NCBI RefSeq assembly: GCF_010731535.1
Contig: NZ_AP022581.1
Location: 1-64,000 of the forward strand
DNA from: Mycobacterium lacus
GTDB taxonomy: Bacteria; Actinomycetota; Actinomycetes; Mycobacteriales; Mycobacteriaceae
Direction: 5' to 3'
DNA length: 64,000 bases
Shown here one piece after another: positions 26,123-37,331 of this stretch. The notes under the pieces were generated by a model. It worked only from the letters and a program-made list of their open reading frames with translations, did no database searches and was not told the DNA's origin. Every line of letters starts with the position of its first letter. Within the stretch, counting starts at the first letter, position 1. Both the position numbers and the translations under genes were made by a program.

Positions 26123-29100
26123 TCAGGCGACGCCGCCGAGGCCGGCGGCGCCGCCGTTGCTGGTGGCACCCCCGTCGCCGCCGGTGCCGCCAATGCTGCC
26201 GACGCCGCTGTTGCCGGGATCGCCGGGATTGCTGTCGCCGCCGTCGCCGCCGGTGCCGCCGGCGATGCCGTTGCCGGCGAGCCCGCCGTTGCCGCCCTGG
26301 CCGCCGACCCCGCTGGCGCCGCCGTTGCCGCCGGTGCCACCGCCGCCGAGCACAAGGCCGGTGCCGCCGTCTCCACCGCCGCCGCCGGTGCCGCCCGCCC
26401 CGCCGGTGCCGCCGACGCCGCCGCTGCCGCCGTTGCCCGCCTTGCCGCCGCCGCTGCCGGCCGCGCCGCCGTTGCCACCCCGGCCGCCGTTGCCGCCGTT
26501 CGCGCCGGCCGAGCCGGCCCCGCCGTTGCCACCGTCGCCGCCGTTGCCGTCGGAGCCGGTGCCGTTGTTGATGCCGCCGTCGCCGCCGTTGCCGCCGACA
26601 CCGCCGACGGTGCCCTTGCCCCCGTTCCCGCCGGCCCCGCCGGTGCCGCCGGTGCCGCCGTTGCCGCCGTTGGCGCCGCCCGCGCCGGCGTTGCCGCCGG
26701 CCCCGCCGGCGCCACCGGTGCCGGCATTCAACGTGCCGTCGTTGCCGTTGCCGCCCATGCCGCCGTTGCCTGCGGTGCCGGTGGCGCCGACGGCGACGTT
26801 GCCGCCGTTGCCGCCGTTGCCGCCGGCGGAGCCGTTGCCGCCGGGGCCCAGGGTGCTGCCGTTGGTTGCGTTGCCGCCGTTGCCGCCGTTGCCGGCGGTG
26901 CTGCCGACGGATCCGGCGGTGACGTTGCCGCCGTCGCCGCCGTCACCACCGGCCCCGAATTGCCCGCCGGCCCCGCCGTCCCCGCCGGTCCCGGCGGTGG
27001 CCACCCCGGTGGCCGACGCGTCGCCGCCGGCGCCGCCGTCACCGCCGGGCCCGCCGGAGATACTGCCGACGCCGCCGTCTCCGCCCCGTCCGCCGGTGGC
27101 GTCGCCGGCGCCGTTGACCCCGGCGCCGCCCGTTCCGCCGTTGCCGCCCTGCTGGACTTGACTGAATGGCGGGCTACCGCTGCTGGGGCTGCCGGCGGTG
27201 CCGGTGCCGCCGTCGCCCCCGGTGGGCGTCGTGCCATCCGGGGTGCCGTTGGCGCCGGCCGCGGCCTGTGGCACCGTCACCGGGATTGTCTGGTTGACGG
27301 CGTCGGCGCCGCGGCCGCCGTCCCCGCCGTTGCCGCCGTCGCCGCCGTCGCCGCCGGTGCCCTGGCTCCCAGTGTTGCCGGCGGTGCCGGCGCCGGGGGC
27401 CCCGCCGGCGCCGGGCGCGCCGCCGTTGCTTCCGGACCCGCCGGCGCCGCCGGTGCCGCCGATGGGTGTGGCCAAGCTGTCGGCGGGCACGAATTGCGCG
27501 CCGTCGGCGCCGTCGGCGCCGTCCCCGCCGTCGCCGCCGTCGCCGCCGTCGCCGCCCTTGCCGCCGTTGCCGCCGCTGACGCCCGCCCCGCCGGTGCCCC
27601 CGGTGCCGCCGGCGCCAGCCTTGCCGGCGTCGCCGCCAGCGCCGCCGGCCCCGGCGGTGCCGCCGGCGACTTTTCCGCCGGCCGCGCCGACGCCGCCGTT
27701 CCCGCCGTCGCCGGCGTTGCCGCCGTTGCCGCCGGTGCCGCCGTTGCCGGCGGGCGCGCCGCTGGCGCCGGCTCCGCCCGTGCCGCCCTGACCGCCGGCG
27801 CCGGCGTCGCCGCCGTCGCCGGCGTTGCCGCCGTCTCCGGGGGCCGCAATCGTGGTGCCCTGCACGCCGGTGCCGCCGTCGCCGCCCTGGCCGCCGCTGC
27901 CGCCGTTGCCGGCGTTGCCGCCGAGGCCTCCCGCACCGCCGGTGCCGGCGGCGCCGCCGGTGCCGCCCGCACCGCCGGTGCCGCCCGCACCGCCGGTGCC
28001 GCCGTCGCCGCCGTGTGGTGCGTCCCCGACGCCGATGCCCGGCATCACGGCGTCGCCGCCCTGGCCGGCGGCGCCGCCGTTGCCGGCGTCGCCGCCGGTT
28101 CCCCCGGTTCCGCCGGTGCCGCCCGGGCCGCCTGCTGCGCCGCCGGTGCCCCCGGCCCCGCCGTCGGCGCCGGTTCCGCCCGTGCCGCCGGTGCCGCCCG
28201 CGGGCGCCGTGCTGGTGCCGAGTGCGCCGCTGCCACCGTTGCCGCCGTTGCCCCCGGTTCCGCCGGCGCCGCCGGTACCCCCGTCGCCGCCGAGGCCGCC
28301 GTTGGCGCCGGCGGCGCCGCCGGCCCCTCCTTGGCCGCCATTGCCGCCCTTGGAGCCGGGGTCGCCCATGGCGCCGGTGCCGATGCCCGCGTTGGCTCCG
28401 TTGCTGCCGTTGCCGCCGCCGCCGCCGGCTCCGCCGTCGCCGCCGTTTCCGCCGGTGCCCAGGGCCCCGGCGATGCCGCCGTTGGCGGCACCGCCGGCGC
28501 CGGGCGCGCCGCCGTTGCCGCCGTCGCCGCCTTGGCCGCCGACGGGGGCGTTGGTGCTGTTGTTGCCGGCGTGGCCGCCGTCGCCGCCGCGTGCGCCGTT
28601 GCCGCCGGTGCCGCCCGTTCCGCCGGTGCCGCCGGGACCGCCGGCGGCACCGCCGTCGCCGCCTTGGCCGCCGGCGCCGCCCGCGGTGCCGTTTCCGCCG
28701 ACGGCGTTCGGGGAGGCGGAGTTGTCGGTGCCGTTGCCGCCGGCGGTGCCGTCGCCGCCGTTGCCGCCGCGGCCCCCGTTGCCGCCGGCGCCCGCGTTGC
28801 CGGCGTGGCCGCCGCCGCCCGCGCCCGCCGCGCCGCCGCTGCCGGGCGCGCCGCCCTGCCCGCCGTCGCCGCCGTCGCCGCCGACCCCGGCGGGGCCGCC
28901 GCCGGCGACGCCGACGGCGCCGTTGCCGCCGTTGCCGCCGAGGCCGCCGCTGCCGCCGAGGCCGCCGTTGCCGGCGGCACCGCCCACGACCGCGGCCCCG
29001 CCCGTGCCGCCATTGCCGCCCTTGCCGCCCGCGAAACCGTTGGTGCCGCTGTCGCCGGGGTTGATCCCGTTGCCACCGTTGGCGCCGTTTCCGCCCGTGC

Positions 29101-30301
29101 CGCCGGTGCCGCCCGTACCCCCGGCGCCCACGCCGCCGGCCAGGCCGGCGCTGGTGAGGATGCCGGGGGCACCGGCCGCCCCGCCTGGGCCCGCGGCGCC
29201 GCCCGGCCCGCCATCGCCGCCGGCACCGGCGGCGATGACCGTCGATCCGTTGCCGCCGGCCCCGCCGGCGCCGCCGGTGCCGCCCTGCCCGCCGAGGCCG
29301 CCGGCACCGCCGTGGCCGAACAGCACCGGGCCCGCACCTCCGGCCCCGCCGGCCCCGCCGTTGCCGCCGATGCCGCCGGTGCCGCCGGTGCCGCCGGTGC
29401 TGACGGCGTCCGCGCCGGCCCCGCCGTCGCCGCCCTGGCCGCCGGCGCCGCCGGCGCCGCCGTTCATGAACAGCCCACCGGCCCCGCCGTTACCGCCGGT
29501 GCCGCCGTTGCCGGCGCCGCCGCCGCCGATGGCGCCCGGGCTGCCGATCCCGCCGGCTCCGCCGGCCCCGCCCTCACCGATCAGCAGCGCGCCGGTGCCG
29601 CCGTTGCCGCCGGTGCCGCCCGTGCCGCCGCCGGTGCCGCCCATGCCGCCGGCCCCGCCGGCGCCGCCGCCGCCGATCAGCAGCGCGCCGGTGCCGCCGT
29701 TGCCGCCGGTACCGCCCGTGCCGCCGCCGGCGGCGCCGACGCCCCCGACGCCGCCGGCGCCGCCGCCACCGAACAGCAGCCCGCCGTTGCCGCCGTTGCC
29801 GCCCCTGGCGCCGCCGCTGCCGCCCGCGCCGCCGAGGCCACCGTTGCCCCACAGCCCGGCCGACCCACCGTTGCCGCCGGCCTGGCCCGGCCCGCCGGAC
29901 GCGCCGTTGCCGCCGCTGCCGAACAGCCAGCCGCCGTCCCCGCCGTCGCCGCCCGGTGTCGTCGCGTTGGCGCCATTGCCGATCAGCGGGCGCGACAGCA
30001 GCGTCTGCAAGGGTGAAGCGTTGGCAGCCTCCGCGGCGGCATACGAGCCGGCACCGGCGCGAAGGGCCTGCACGAACTCGCTATGAAACGCCGCCGCCTG
30101 TCCGGCCAACGCCTGATAACCCTGGCCGTGCCGGGAGAACAGCGCGGCGATGGCGGTGGACACCTGGTCGCCGGCCGCGCTCACCACCGCCGTCGTCGAG
30201 GCGGCGGCCGCGGCGTTCCCGGCGGCCAGCGAGGCGCCAATTCGCCCGACGTCGGCGGCCGCCGCGGCCATAATCTCCGGCGACACCAGCACATACGACA
30301 T
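26123..30301 (-). CDS. Large PE_PGRS family protein
   Basis: A 1,392-residue exported cell-envelope protein. The PE domain (residues 1 to about 95) begins [20 protein letters not shown] and contains the YxxxE-type secretion region ([13 protein letters not shown]). A GRPLI-like linker ([19 protein letters not shown]) follows, then about 1,270 residues of GGxGG and GGxGx repeats rich in Asn, Asp and Thr. The C-terminus is GAAGLGGVA, without a separate folded domain. The position corresponds to the PE_PGRS53/54 block of M. tuberculosis. The extreme repeat content makes the copy number error-prone in assembly, yet this frame is unbroken. Function is unknown; such proteins are proposed ESX-5 substrates and host-interacting surface proteins. 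Confidence 0.92.
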   Translation of the reverse strand: MSYVLVSPEIMAAAAADVGRIGASLAAGNAAAAASTTAVVSAAGDQVSTAIAALFSRHGQGYQALAGQAAAFHSEFVQALRAGAGSYAAAEAANASPLQTLLSRPLIGNGANATTPGGDGGDGGWLFGSGGNGASGGPGQAGGNGGSAGLWGNGGLGGAGGSGGARGGNGGNGGLLFGGGGAGGVGGVGAAGGGTGGTGGNGGTGALLIGGGGAGGAGGMGGTGGGTGGTGGNGGTGALLIGEGGAGGAGGIGSPGAIGGGGAGNGGTGGNGGAGGLFMNGGAGGAGGQGGDGGAGADAVSTGGTGGTGGIGGNGGAGGAGGAGPVLFGHGGAGGLGGQGGTGGAGGAGGNGSTVIAAGAGGDGGPGGAAGPGGAAGAPGILTSAGLAGGVGAGGTGGTGGTGGNGANGGNGINPGDSGTNGFAGGKGGNGGTGGAAVVGGAAGNGGLGGSGGLGGNGGNGAVGVAGGGPAGVGGDGGDGGQGGAPGSGGAAGAGGGGHAGNAGAGGNGGRGGNGGDGTAGGNGTDNSASPNAVGGNGTAGGAGGQGGDGGAAGGPGGTGGTGGTGGNGARGGDGGHAGNNSTNAPVGGQGGDGGNGGAPGAGGAANGGIAGALGTGGNGGDGGAGGGGGNGSNGANAGIGTGAMGDPGSKGGNGGQGGAGGAAGANGGLGGDGGTGGAGGTGGNGGNGGSGALGTSTAPAGGTGGTGGTGADGGAGGTGGAAGGPGGTGGTGGTGGDAGNGGAAGQGGDAVMPGIGVGDAPHGGDGGTGGAGGTGGAGGTGGAAGTGGAGGLGGNAGNGGSGGQGGDGGTGVQGTTIAAPGDGGNAGDGGDAGAGGQGGTGGAGASGAPAGNGGTGGNGGNAGDGGNGGVGAAGGKVAGGTAGAGGAGGDAGKAGAGGTGGTGGAGVSGGNGGKGGDGGDGGDGGDGADGADGAQFVPADSLATPIGGTGGAGGSGSNGGAPGAGGAPGAGTAGNTGSQGTGGDGGDGGNGGDGGRGADAVNQTIPVTVPQAAAGANGTPDGTTPTGGDGGTGTAGSPSSGSPPFSQVQQGGNGGTGGAGVNGAGDATGGRGGDGGVGSISGGPGGDGGAGGDASATGVATAGTGGDGGAGGQFGAGGDGGDGGNVTAGSVGSTAGNGGNGGNATNGSTLGPGGNGSAGGNGGNGGNVAVGATGTAGNGGMGGNGNDGTLNAGTGGAGGAGGNAGAGGANGGNGGTGGTGGAGGNGGKGTVGGVGGNGGDGGINNGTGSDGNGGDGGNGGAGSAGANGGNGGRGGNGGAAGSGGGKAGNGGSGGVGGTGGAGGTGGGGGDGGTGLVLGGGGTGGNGGASGVGGQGGNGGLAGNGIAGGTGGDGGDSNPGDPGNSGVGSIGGTGGDGGATSNGGAAGLGGVA

Positions 30302-30448
30302 CCGGCACCTCGCAGCAGCTCAGGCCAACGCGGCGGCCGTCGGCCATCATCGATGCAATCGGTTGGACCGGATCGTATCGCGATCGCGGCAGGTCATTGG
30401 ACGTTTTGCGGCGAATATTTGATATGCGTCAAGTAGGTCGACCGCCCG

Positions 30449-31951
30449 CTAGCGACGAATCGGCCACACCGGGTCGCCGCAGTCGATCCCCTCGGCCGAC
30501 AACTGCCGCTTGAGCACCTTGAACGTCGTGGTGGCCGGTAGTCCCGCGGTTACCCGCACGTACGACGGCCACTGTTTGGGCCCGAGGTCGGGCTGCTCGG
30601 CCAGGAACGCCCGGAACTTGTCCGGATCGAACTCCGTATCCGCCGCCATCACCAACGCGGCCATCACCCGGTCACCGACCACCGGATCGGGCACCGGATA
30701 TACCGCAACCTCGGTCACGTCCGGGTGGCGCAGCAGCACCCGCTCGATCGGGGCGGTGCCCAGATTTTCGCCGTCGACCCGCATCCAATCGCCCAGGCGG
30801 CCGGCGAAGTAGGCATAGCCGGCCTCGTCGCGGTAGGCGAGGTCGCCGCTGTGGTAGATGCCGCCCGCCATCCGCTCGGCCTCGGCGGCCGCGTCGTTGT
30901 AATAGCCCTCGAAGCGGCCCGGCCCGGCGGTGTTCACCACCTCGCCGACCACCCCGGGCTGGCAGGGCTCGCCGGTGTCGGGGTCGACGATCTCGATCCC
31001 GTCCGGCAACGGACCCAACGATCCCGCCGGCGTGGCGGGGGTACGGGCGATCGCGACCCCGCCTTCGGTCGACCCGAACCCGTCCTGAACCACACAGCCG
31101 AACCTGCGGGCGAACCGCTCGACGTCGCCGGCCACGCCCTCGTTGCCGTACACGGCGCGCAGCGGGTTGTCCGCGTCGTCGGGCCGCTCGGGCGTGGCCA
31201 GCACATACGACAACGGCTTGCCCACGTAGTTCGCGTAGGTCGCCCCATAGCGGCGCACATCGGGGAGGAACCCGGACGCAGAGAACTTGCGCCGCAATGC
31301 CATTGAGCCGCCGCAGGCCGCGGCCACCGCCCAGCCGACCAACACCGCGTTGGAATGAAACAACGGCATCGACACATAGCAGACGTCGTCCCGGCCCAGA
31401 CCGAAGCGCTGTGTCATCGTCACGCCGGCGATCGCCACCTTGCCGTGGCTGCACTTCACCGCCTTCGGCTCCCCGCCGGTGCCCGACGTGAAGATCAGCA
31501 TGAAAAGGTCTGTCGGCGAGGCGGATTGAAAACACACCTCGGCGTCCCGATATGCGGCCAACTCTGCGGCCCACGCCGCGGATTCGACGTCAACATGCGC
31601 GATATCGCCCAGCGCCGCAGCCGATTCCGAGTCGGTCAGCACGACTTGGCAGTCGGCCTTGGCGATGTCGCGGGCCAACGCGGCGCCGCGACGCACCGGG
31701 TTGAGGCCCACCGGCACGATCCCCGACAGCCCGGCAGCGACCAGCGTCGCCGAGAAGAACGGGGTGTTTTGCAGCAGCACGCCGACGTGCGGAGGCCGGG
31801 CTGGGTCGAAGCGCGCCCGCAGCGCCGCGGCGATCGCCGCGCCATGCCGGACGTGCTCGCGCCAGCTGGTAAACGAGTCTTCGAAATAGACGCCCCGGTC
31901 GTCGATTTCGGCCAGCGGCACCAGCAGCTGCGTGACGGTCGGATCTGTCAA
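30449..31951 (-). CDS. fadD17: Fatty-acyl/steroid-CoA ligase FadD17
   Basis: A 500-residue adenylate-forming enzyme (M. tuberculosis FadD17 is about 502). The P-loop is FTSGTGGEPKAVKCSHGK near residue 155. Other motifs are GYYNDAAAEAERM, SGDLAYRDEAGYAYFAGR and DWMRVDGENLGTAPIERVLL. The C-terminal TTFKVLKRQL carries the catalytic Lys. It is proposed to activate steroid side-chain acids, a shorter-chain partner to FadD19. The ATG overlaps the fadE27 stop (ATGA), making fadE26-fadE27-fadD17 one unit. Confidence 0.88.
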   Translation of the reverse strand: MTDPTVTQLLVPLAEIDDRGVYFEDSFTSWREHVRHGAAIAAALRARFDPARPPHVGVLLQNTPFFSATLVAAGLSGIVPVGLNPVRRGAALARDIAKADCQVVLTDSESAAALGDIAHVDVESAAWAAELAAYRDAEVCFQSASPTDLFMLIFTSGTGGEPKAVKCSHGKVAIAGVTMTQRFGLGRDDVCYVSMPLFHSNAVLVGWAVAAACGGSMALRRKFSASGFLPDVRRYGATYANYVGKPLSYVLATPERPDDADNPLRAVYGNEGVAGDVERFARRFGCVVQDGFGSTEGGVAIARTPATPAGSLGPLPDGIEIVDPDTGEPCQPGVVGEVVNTAGPGRFEGYYNDAAAEAERMAGGIYHSGDLAYRDEAGYAYFAGRLGDWMRVDGENLGTAPIERVLLRHPDVTEVAVYPVPDPVVGDRVMAALVMAADTEFDPDKFRAFLAEQPDLGPKQWPSYVRVTAGLPATTTFKVLKRQLSAEGIDCGDPVWPIRR

Positions 31952-33033
31952 GCAGGCGTCTCCGCCAGTTCGCGGCCGATGCGACGCAATTGCCCGGTGG
32001 CGCCGCCCAGCGCGAACTCGGTTTCCTTGGCGGACAGGAAATAACGGTGCACGGGGTGATCGGTGTCGACGCCGACGCCGCCGTGCACGTGCACGATGGT
32101 GTGCGCCACCCGGTGTCCCGCGTCGGCGGCCCAGAACGCCGCGCTGGCCACATCGATGTCGGCCGGGACGTCCTCGGATACCCGCCAGGCCGCCTGCGTG
32201 AGCGTCAGCCGCAACCCCTTGACGTCGATGTAGCCGTCGGCCAGCCGTTGCGCCACCGCCTGGAAGCTGCCGATCGGACGTTCGAATTGCTCACGGGTGC
32301 GCGCGTATTCGGCCGTCATCCGCAGGCCCCGCTCTAGCACCCCGAGCTGAAACGCGGCGCGGCCCAGGGTTGCCAGCGTCCCCAGCCAGGAGGCCACCTC
32401 GCCCCCGCCGACCCGCCGCGTGGCATCGACCCCCTCCAGCGCCAGGTGCCCGACGCTACCCAGGCCGGTGGTCTGCAGCGCGGTCACCGAAACCCCCGGG
32501 TCGTCGGCGGCGACAAGGAAAACCGCCGCGCCGGAATCGGTTTCGGCGGGAACCAGGAAGCCGTCGGCCACCGGGCCGAACGGCACCTGGGTGCGCGTTC
32601 CGGTGAGCCGGAAGCCATCACCGGCGGCCCGCACCGGCCCCTCACCCATCTCGCCGTGCAGGGCGACGGTGAGGACCTTCTCGCCGCCGACCGCCGGCAC
32701 GCCCCAGGCCTGCCGCAGTTCCTCGGAGCCGAACCGGGCCAGCGCACCCGCGCCCAGCACCACCGACTCCAGATACGGCACCGCGGCCAGCTGGTGACCC
32801 AGGGCAACCAGCACGGCCACCTGCTCGAGCACCCCGAAACCGCCGCCGCCCAGTGACTCCGCCGCCGCCGCGCTCAGGACGTCGGCGTCGATGAGCTTGC
32901 GCCACAGCCGTCGGTCGAACCGTTGCTCGAGCTTGTCCAGCTCGCGTTGATGCTCGGGGGTGCAGACCGCGTCGACGATGGTGTCGACCAGGCCGCCGAG
33001 GTCGGCCGCCGCTTCGGTTGTCGTGAAATCCAT
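31948..33033 (-). CDS. fadE27: Acyl-CoA dehydrogenase FadE27 (ChsE5-type subunit)
   Basis: A 361-residue acyl-CoA dehydrogenase homologue that forms an alpha2beta2 enzyme with FadE26 for dehydrogenating the cholesterol side-chain CoA thioester. Sequence: MDFTTTEAAADLGGLVDTIV at the N-terminus, GFRLTGTRTQVPFGPVADGF, AEYARTREQFERPIGSFQAV in the FAD-binding middle, and HTIVHVHGGVGVDTDHPVHR near the C-terminus, where single-subunit ACADs carry the Gly-rich FAD loop. Such heteromers hold FAD sites at the subunit interface. Adjacent and co-directional with its partner. Confidence 0.87.
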   Translation of the reverse strand: MDFTTTEAAADLGGLVDTIVDAVCTPEHQRELDKLEQRFDRRLWRKLIDADVLSAAAAESLGGGGFGVLEQVAVLVALGHQLAAVPYLESVVLGAGALARFGSEELRQAWGVPAVGGEKVLTVALHGEMGEGPVRAAGDGFRLTGTRTQVPFGPVADGFLVPAETDSGAAVFLVAADDPGVSVTALQTTGLGSVGHLALEGVDATRRVGGGEVASWLGTLATLGRAAFQLGVLERGLRMTAEYARTREQFERPIGSFQAVAQRLADGYIDVKGLRLTLTQAAWRVSEDVPADIDVASAAFWAADAGHRVAHTIVHVHGGVGVDTDHPVHRYFLSAKETEFALGGATGQLRRIGRELAETPA

Positions 33034-33045
33034 GAATCCCCGTCC

Positions 33046-33060
33046 CTTAGAACGTTCTCA
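33046..33060. promoter_or_regulatory. Compressed KstR-like palindrome between fadE26 and fadE27
   Basis: CTTAGAACGTTCTCA has KstR half-sites GAAC and GTTC but lacks the two spacer bases of the consensus. It sits in the 32-base gap between fadE26 and fadE27. It may be a weak internal operator or chance. Confidence 0.35.
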
Positions 33061-33065
33061 AATGC

Positions 33066-34247
<1,182 letters not shown>

Positions 34248-34304
34248 TTCAGCCGCCTCCGGTCAAAGTCACTCGCCAACCGCTACCCATTCGTTCCCCC
34301 GGTT

Positions 34305-34318
34305 GTAACACGTTCTAG
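34305..34318. promoter_or_regulatory. KstR operator between fadE26 and fdxD
   Basis: GTAACACGTTCTAG is identical to the fadD19 operator at 20457. It sits between divergent fadE26 (57 bases) and fdxD (88 bases). Confidence 0.82.
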
Positions 34319-34406
34319 TCTGAGGGTCCAGCGGCGGTTTCGCCGGACGCGTCGTCGTATGGTGGGGTAGGTAACCAACCGCGGTCGAAAGGTCAAGGAG
34401 GACACC

Positions 34407-34598
34407 GTGCGAGTGATAGTGGACCGTGACCGGTGCGAGGGTAACGCGGTGTGCCTGGGAATCGCGCCAGATATCTTCGACCTGGACGACGAGGACTACG
34501 CCGTCGTGAAGACCGATCCGATTCCGCCGGACCAAGAAGATCTGGCCGAGCAGGCGATCGCCGAATGCCCGCGTGCGGCGCTATTGCGCCAAGACTAG
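34407..34598 (+). CDS. fdxD: 3Fe-4S ferredoxin FdxD
   Basis: A 63-residue ferredoxin with Cys10, Cys16 and Cys54 (RCEGNAVC and AECPRAAL). The second Cys of a 4Fe-4S pattern is missing, which is typical of 3Fe-4S P450 ferredoxins. It probably passes electrons to a steroid P450 such as CYP142 or CYP125. A ribosome site AAGGAGG lies just upstream of the GTG start. It is followed 33 bases later by the steroid SDR. Confidence 0.9.
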   Translation: MRVIVDRDRCEGNAVCLGIAPDIFDLDDEDYAVVKTDPIPPDQEDLAEQAIAECPRAALLRQD

Positions 34599-34631
34599 CG
34601 ACGACTAGCCCAAACTAGAGGTATTCATCAA

Positions 34632-35537
34632 TTGAGTAGCAACACGAACGCGACCGACCTATCCGGAAAGGTCGCGGTGGTCACCGGTGCGGCCGCGGGC
34701 CTGGGGCGGGCCGAGGCGCTGGGCCTGGCCCGGCTGGGCGCCACCGTCGTCATCAACGACGTCGCCGCCGCCCTGGACGCCTCCGACGTCATTGACGAGA
34801 TCACCGGCACCGGCTCGAAGGCGGTCGCGGTGGCCGGCGACATCAGCCTCCGTGAAACGGCCGACGAACTCCTCGCGACGGCCGACGGGTTGGGCGGACT
34901 GGACATCGTGGTCAACAACGCCGGCATCACCCGGGATCGGATGCTGTTCAACATGTCCGACGAGGACTTCGACGCCGTCATCGCCGTGCACCTGCGTGGC
35001 CATTTCCTGCTCACCCGTAACGCGGCCACCTACTGGCGGACTACGGCCAAAGACGGCGGGGGCACGATCTACGGTCGGATCGTCAACACCTCGTCGGAGG
35101 CGGGCCTGGTCGGGCCGGTCGGGCAGGCCAACTACGGCGCCGCCAAGGCGGGCATCACCGCGCTCACCCTGTCGGCCGCCCGCGCGCTGGGCCGCTACGG
35201 GGTGTGCGCCAACGTGATCTGCCCGCGCGCGCGCACCGCGATGACGGCCGACGTCTTCGGCGCGGCGCCGGAAGACGGCGACGTAGACCCGTTGTCGCCC
35301 GAGCACGTGGTGACCCTGGTGCAGTTTTTGGCGTCCCCGGCGGCCGCGGACGTCAACGGCCAGGTGTTCATCGTCTACGGTCCGCAGGTGACGCTGGTGG
35401 CCGCGCCGAGCGTGGAGCGTCGGTTTAACGCGGATGGTCCGGCCTGGGACCCGGCTCAGCTCACCGCGACGTTGCGGGACTACTTCGCCGGCCGGGATCC
35501 GGAACGGAACTTTTCGGCTATCGATTTGATGCGCTGA
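34632..35537 (+). CDS. Steroid 17beta-/3-hydroxyacyl-CoA dehydrogenase SDR (Rv3502c-like, Hsd4A/ChsB1)
   Basis: A 301-residue SDR related to the dehydrogenase half of peroxisomal multifunctional enzyme type 2. The cofactor loop is TGAAAGLGRAEALGLARLGA, followed by VVNNAGITRDRML, the catalytic Ser in NTSSEAGLVG and YGAAK. The long C-terminal tail (APSVERRFNADGPAWDP) is typical of the Hsd4A group, which oxidises 22-hydroxy-steroid-CoA during side-chain beta-oxidation. The TTG start at 34632 has GAGGT upstream. It is transcribed with fdxD. Confidence 0.86.
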   Translation: MSSNTNATDLSGKVAVVTGAAAGLGRAEALGLARLGATVVINDVAAALDASDVIDEITGTGSKAVAVAGDISLRETADELLATADGLGGLDIVVNNAGITRDRMLFNMSDEDFDAVIAVHLRGHFLLTRNAATYWRTTAKDGGGTIYGRIVNTSSEAGLVGPVGQANYGAAKAGITALTLSAARALGRYGVCANVICPRARTAMTADVFGAAPEDGDVDPLSPEHVVTLVQFLASPAAADVNGQVFIVYGPQVTLVAAPSVERRFNADGPAWDPAQLTATLRDYFAGRDPERNFSAIDLMR

Positions 35538-35569
35538 TCAGGCCCGCGCCCGCAACGGCTCATCGACAC

Positions 35570-35586
35570 CCGGAACATGTTCTCGT
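35570..35586. promoter_or_regulatory. KstR operator of the mce4 operon
   Basis: CGGAACATGTTCTCGTT contains intact GAAC and GTTC half-sites with a two-base centre. It lies about 92 bases upstream of the yrbE4A start. KstR control of mce4 is established in mycobacteria. Confidence 0.72.
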
Positions 35587-35677
35587 TACTATGGGCCGGC
35601 CCAGACCGAGCAATGTGTCCCCTGGGCGTGGCCGGGGGACATAGACTTCGCCGCGAGCGACAGATGGGGGGACCGCG

Positions 35678-36442
35678 TTGATCCAACAATTTGCGGTTCC
35701 GGCCCGGGCCGTCGGCGGGTTCTTCGAGATGTCGATGGAGACCCTTCGCGCCGCTTTCCGCCGGCCGTTTCAGTTCCGTGAGTTTCTGGATCAGACGTGG
35801 ATGGTCGCCCGGGTGTCGCTGGTCCCGACGCTGCTGGTCTCCATCCCGTTCACGGTCCTGGTGGCGTTCACCCTCAACATCCTGCTGCGCGAAATCGGCG
35901 CGGCCGACCTGTCCGGCGCCGGAACGGCGTTCGGCACCATCACCCAGCTGGGCCCGGTCGTGACGGTGCTCGTCGTGGCCGGTGCGGGCGCCACCGCGAT
36001 CTGCGCCGACCTGGGGGCCCGTACCATCCGCGAGGAAATCGACGCGATGCGGGTGCTGGGCATCGACCCGATCCAACGGCTGGTCGTCCCCAGGGTTTTG
36101 GCGTCGACGTTGGTCGCGTTGCTGCTGAACGGCTTGGTGTGCGCCATCGGCCTGTCCGGCGGCTACGTCTTCTCCGTCTTCCTGCAGGGCGTCAACCCGG
36201 GCGCGTTCATCAACGGGTTGACCGTGCTCACCGGGCTGCGCGAGCTGGTGCTTGCCGAGGTCAAGGCCCTGCTGTTCGGGGTGATGGCCGGGCTGGTCGG
36301 GTGTTACCGGGGCCTGACCGTCAAGGGCGGGCCCAAGGGCGTCGGAAATGCGGTCAACGAAACCGTCGTCTACGCGTTCATCTGCCTTTTCGTCATCAAC
36401 GTGGTCATGACCGCGATCGGCGTACGAATCTCCGCGAAGTAA
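35678..36442 (+). CDS. yrbE4A: Mce4 ABC permease YrbE4A
   Basis: A 254-residue integral membrane permease of the MlaE family and first subunit of the Mce4 cholesterol importer. It has about five hydrophobic segments and the MlaE signature EEIDAMRVLGIDPIQRLVVP, equivalent to the coupling helix that contacts the ATPase Mkl/MceG (encoded elsewhere). The TTG start is preceded by a GGGGGGA ribosome site. It leads the ten-gene yrbE4A-mas4B run. Confidence 0.92.
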   Translation: MIQQFAVPARAVGGFFEMSMETLRAAFRRPFQFREFLDQTWMVARVSLVPTLLVSIPFTVLVAFTLNILLREIGAADLSGAGTAFGTITQLGPVVTVLVVAGAGATAICADLGARTIREEIDAMRVLGIDPIQRLVVPRVLASTLVALLLNGLVCAIGLSGGYVFSVFLQGVNPGAFINGLTVLTGLRELVLAEVKALLFGVMAGLVGCYRGLTVKGGPKGVGNAVNETVVYAFICLFVINVVMTAIGVRISAK

Positions 36443-36445
36443 CAC

Positions 36446-36471
36446 GCGATGGTGAGCGAGCGATGGTGAGC
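36446..36471 (+). repeat. 14-bp-period duplication before yrbE4B
   Basis: GCGATGGTGAGC occurs at 36446-36457 and 36460-36471, just before the ATG at 36477. It creates extra ATG and GTG triplets in the leader between the two permease genes. Confidence 0.6.
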
Positions 36472-36476
36472 ATGCG

Positions 36477-37319
36477 ATGAGCTACGACGCCACCCTGCGG
36501 TTTCGCCGCATCATGTCGAGGTTCCAAAGGCCGGTCGACAACTTCGGCGAGCAGGCGCTGTTCTACGGCGAGACCGTGCGCTACATCCCCAACGCCCTCA
36601 CCCGGTACCGCAAGGAGACGATCCGGCTGGTCGCCGAGATGACGCTGGGCGCGGGAGCGCTGGTCATGATCGGCGGCACGGTCGGGGTCGCGGCCTTCCT
36701 GACGCTGGCGTCTGGTGGTGTCATCGCGGTGCAGGGCTACTCGTCGCTGGGCGACATTGGCATCGAGGCGCTGACGGGATTCCTGTCGGCGTTTCTCAAC
36801 GTCCGCGTCGTTGCGCCCGTGATCGCGGGTATCGCCCTGGCGGCCACCATCGGGGCCGGGGCCACCGCCCAACTGGGTGCCATGCGGGTGTCCGAGGAGA
36901 TCGACGCCGTCGAATGCATGGCGGTCCACTCCGTTTCGTATCTGGTGTCCACCCGACTGATCGCCGGCCTGATCGCGATCATCCCGCTGTATTCGCTGTC
37001 GGTGCTCGCCGCGTTCTTCGCCGCCCGGTTCACCACGGTGTTCATCAACGGACAATCCAAAGGCCTCTACGACCACTACTTCAACACCTTCCTCATCCCG
37101 TCCGACCTGCTGTGGTCCTTCCTGCAGGCCATCGTGATGGCCATCGCGGTGATGCTGGTGCACACCTACTACGGCTACAACGCCACCGGCGGATCGGTCG
37201 GCGTCGGCATCGCGGTCGGGCAGGCTGTGCGGACTTCACTGATCGTGGTCGTCGTGATTACTTTGTTCATCTCGCTGGCGGTATACGGCGCTCAAGGTAA
37301 CTTCAACCTCTCGGGGTAG
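36477..37319 (+). CDS. yrbE4B: Mce4 ABC permease YrbE4B
   Basis: A 280-residue MlaE-family permease, the second membrane subunit. The coupling-helix region reads SEEIDAVECMAVHSVSYLVS, and the hydrophobic spans are similar to those of YrbE4A but with an N-terminal extension (residues 1-50). It starts 34 bases after yrbE4A and ends 12 bases before mce4A. With YrbE4A it forms the pore on which the Mce4A-F tube is thought to sit. Confidence 0.92.
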   Translation: MSYDATLRFRRIMSRFQRPVDNFGEQALFYGETVRYIPNALTRYRKETIRLVAEMTLGAGALVMIGGTVGVAAFLTLASGGVIAVQGYSSLGDIGIEALTGFLSAFLNVRVVAPVIAGIALAATIGAGATAQLGAMRVSEEIDAVECMAVHSVSYLVSTRLIAGLIAIIPLYSLSVLAAFFAARFTTVFINGQSKGLYDHYFNTFLIPSDLLWSFLQAIVMAIAVMLVHTYYGYNATGGSVGVGIAVGQAVRTSLIVVVVITLFISLAVYGAQGNFNLSG

Positions 37320-37331
37320 CTAAAGGAGACG

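Noticed and set aside
26048..30086. Very long plus-strand open frames (1,322 and 753 codons) opposite the PE_PGRS gene
   Set aside because: They are Ala-, Arg- or Pro-only translations of the antisense of GGC-rich repeats; no domain, no start context. Shadow of the PE_PGRS gene.
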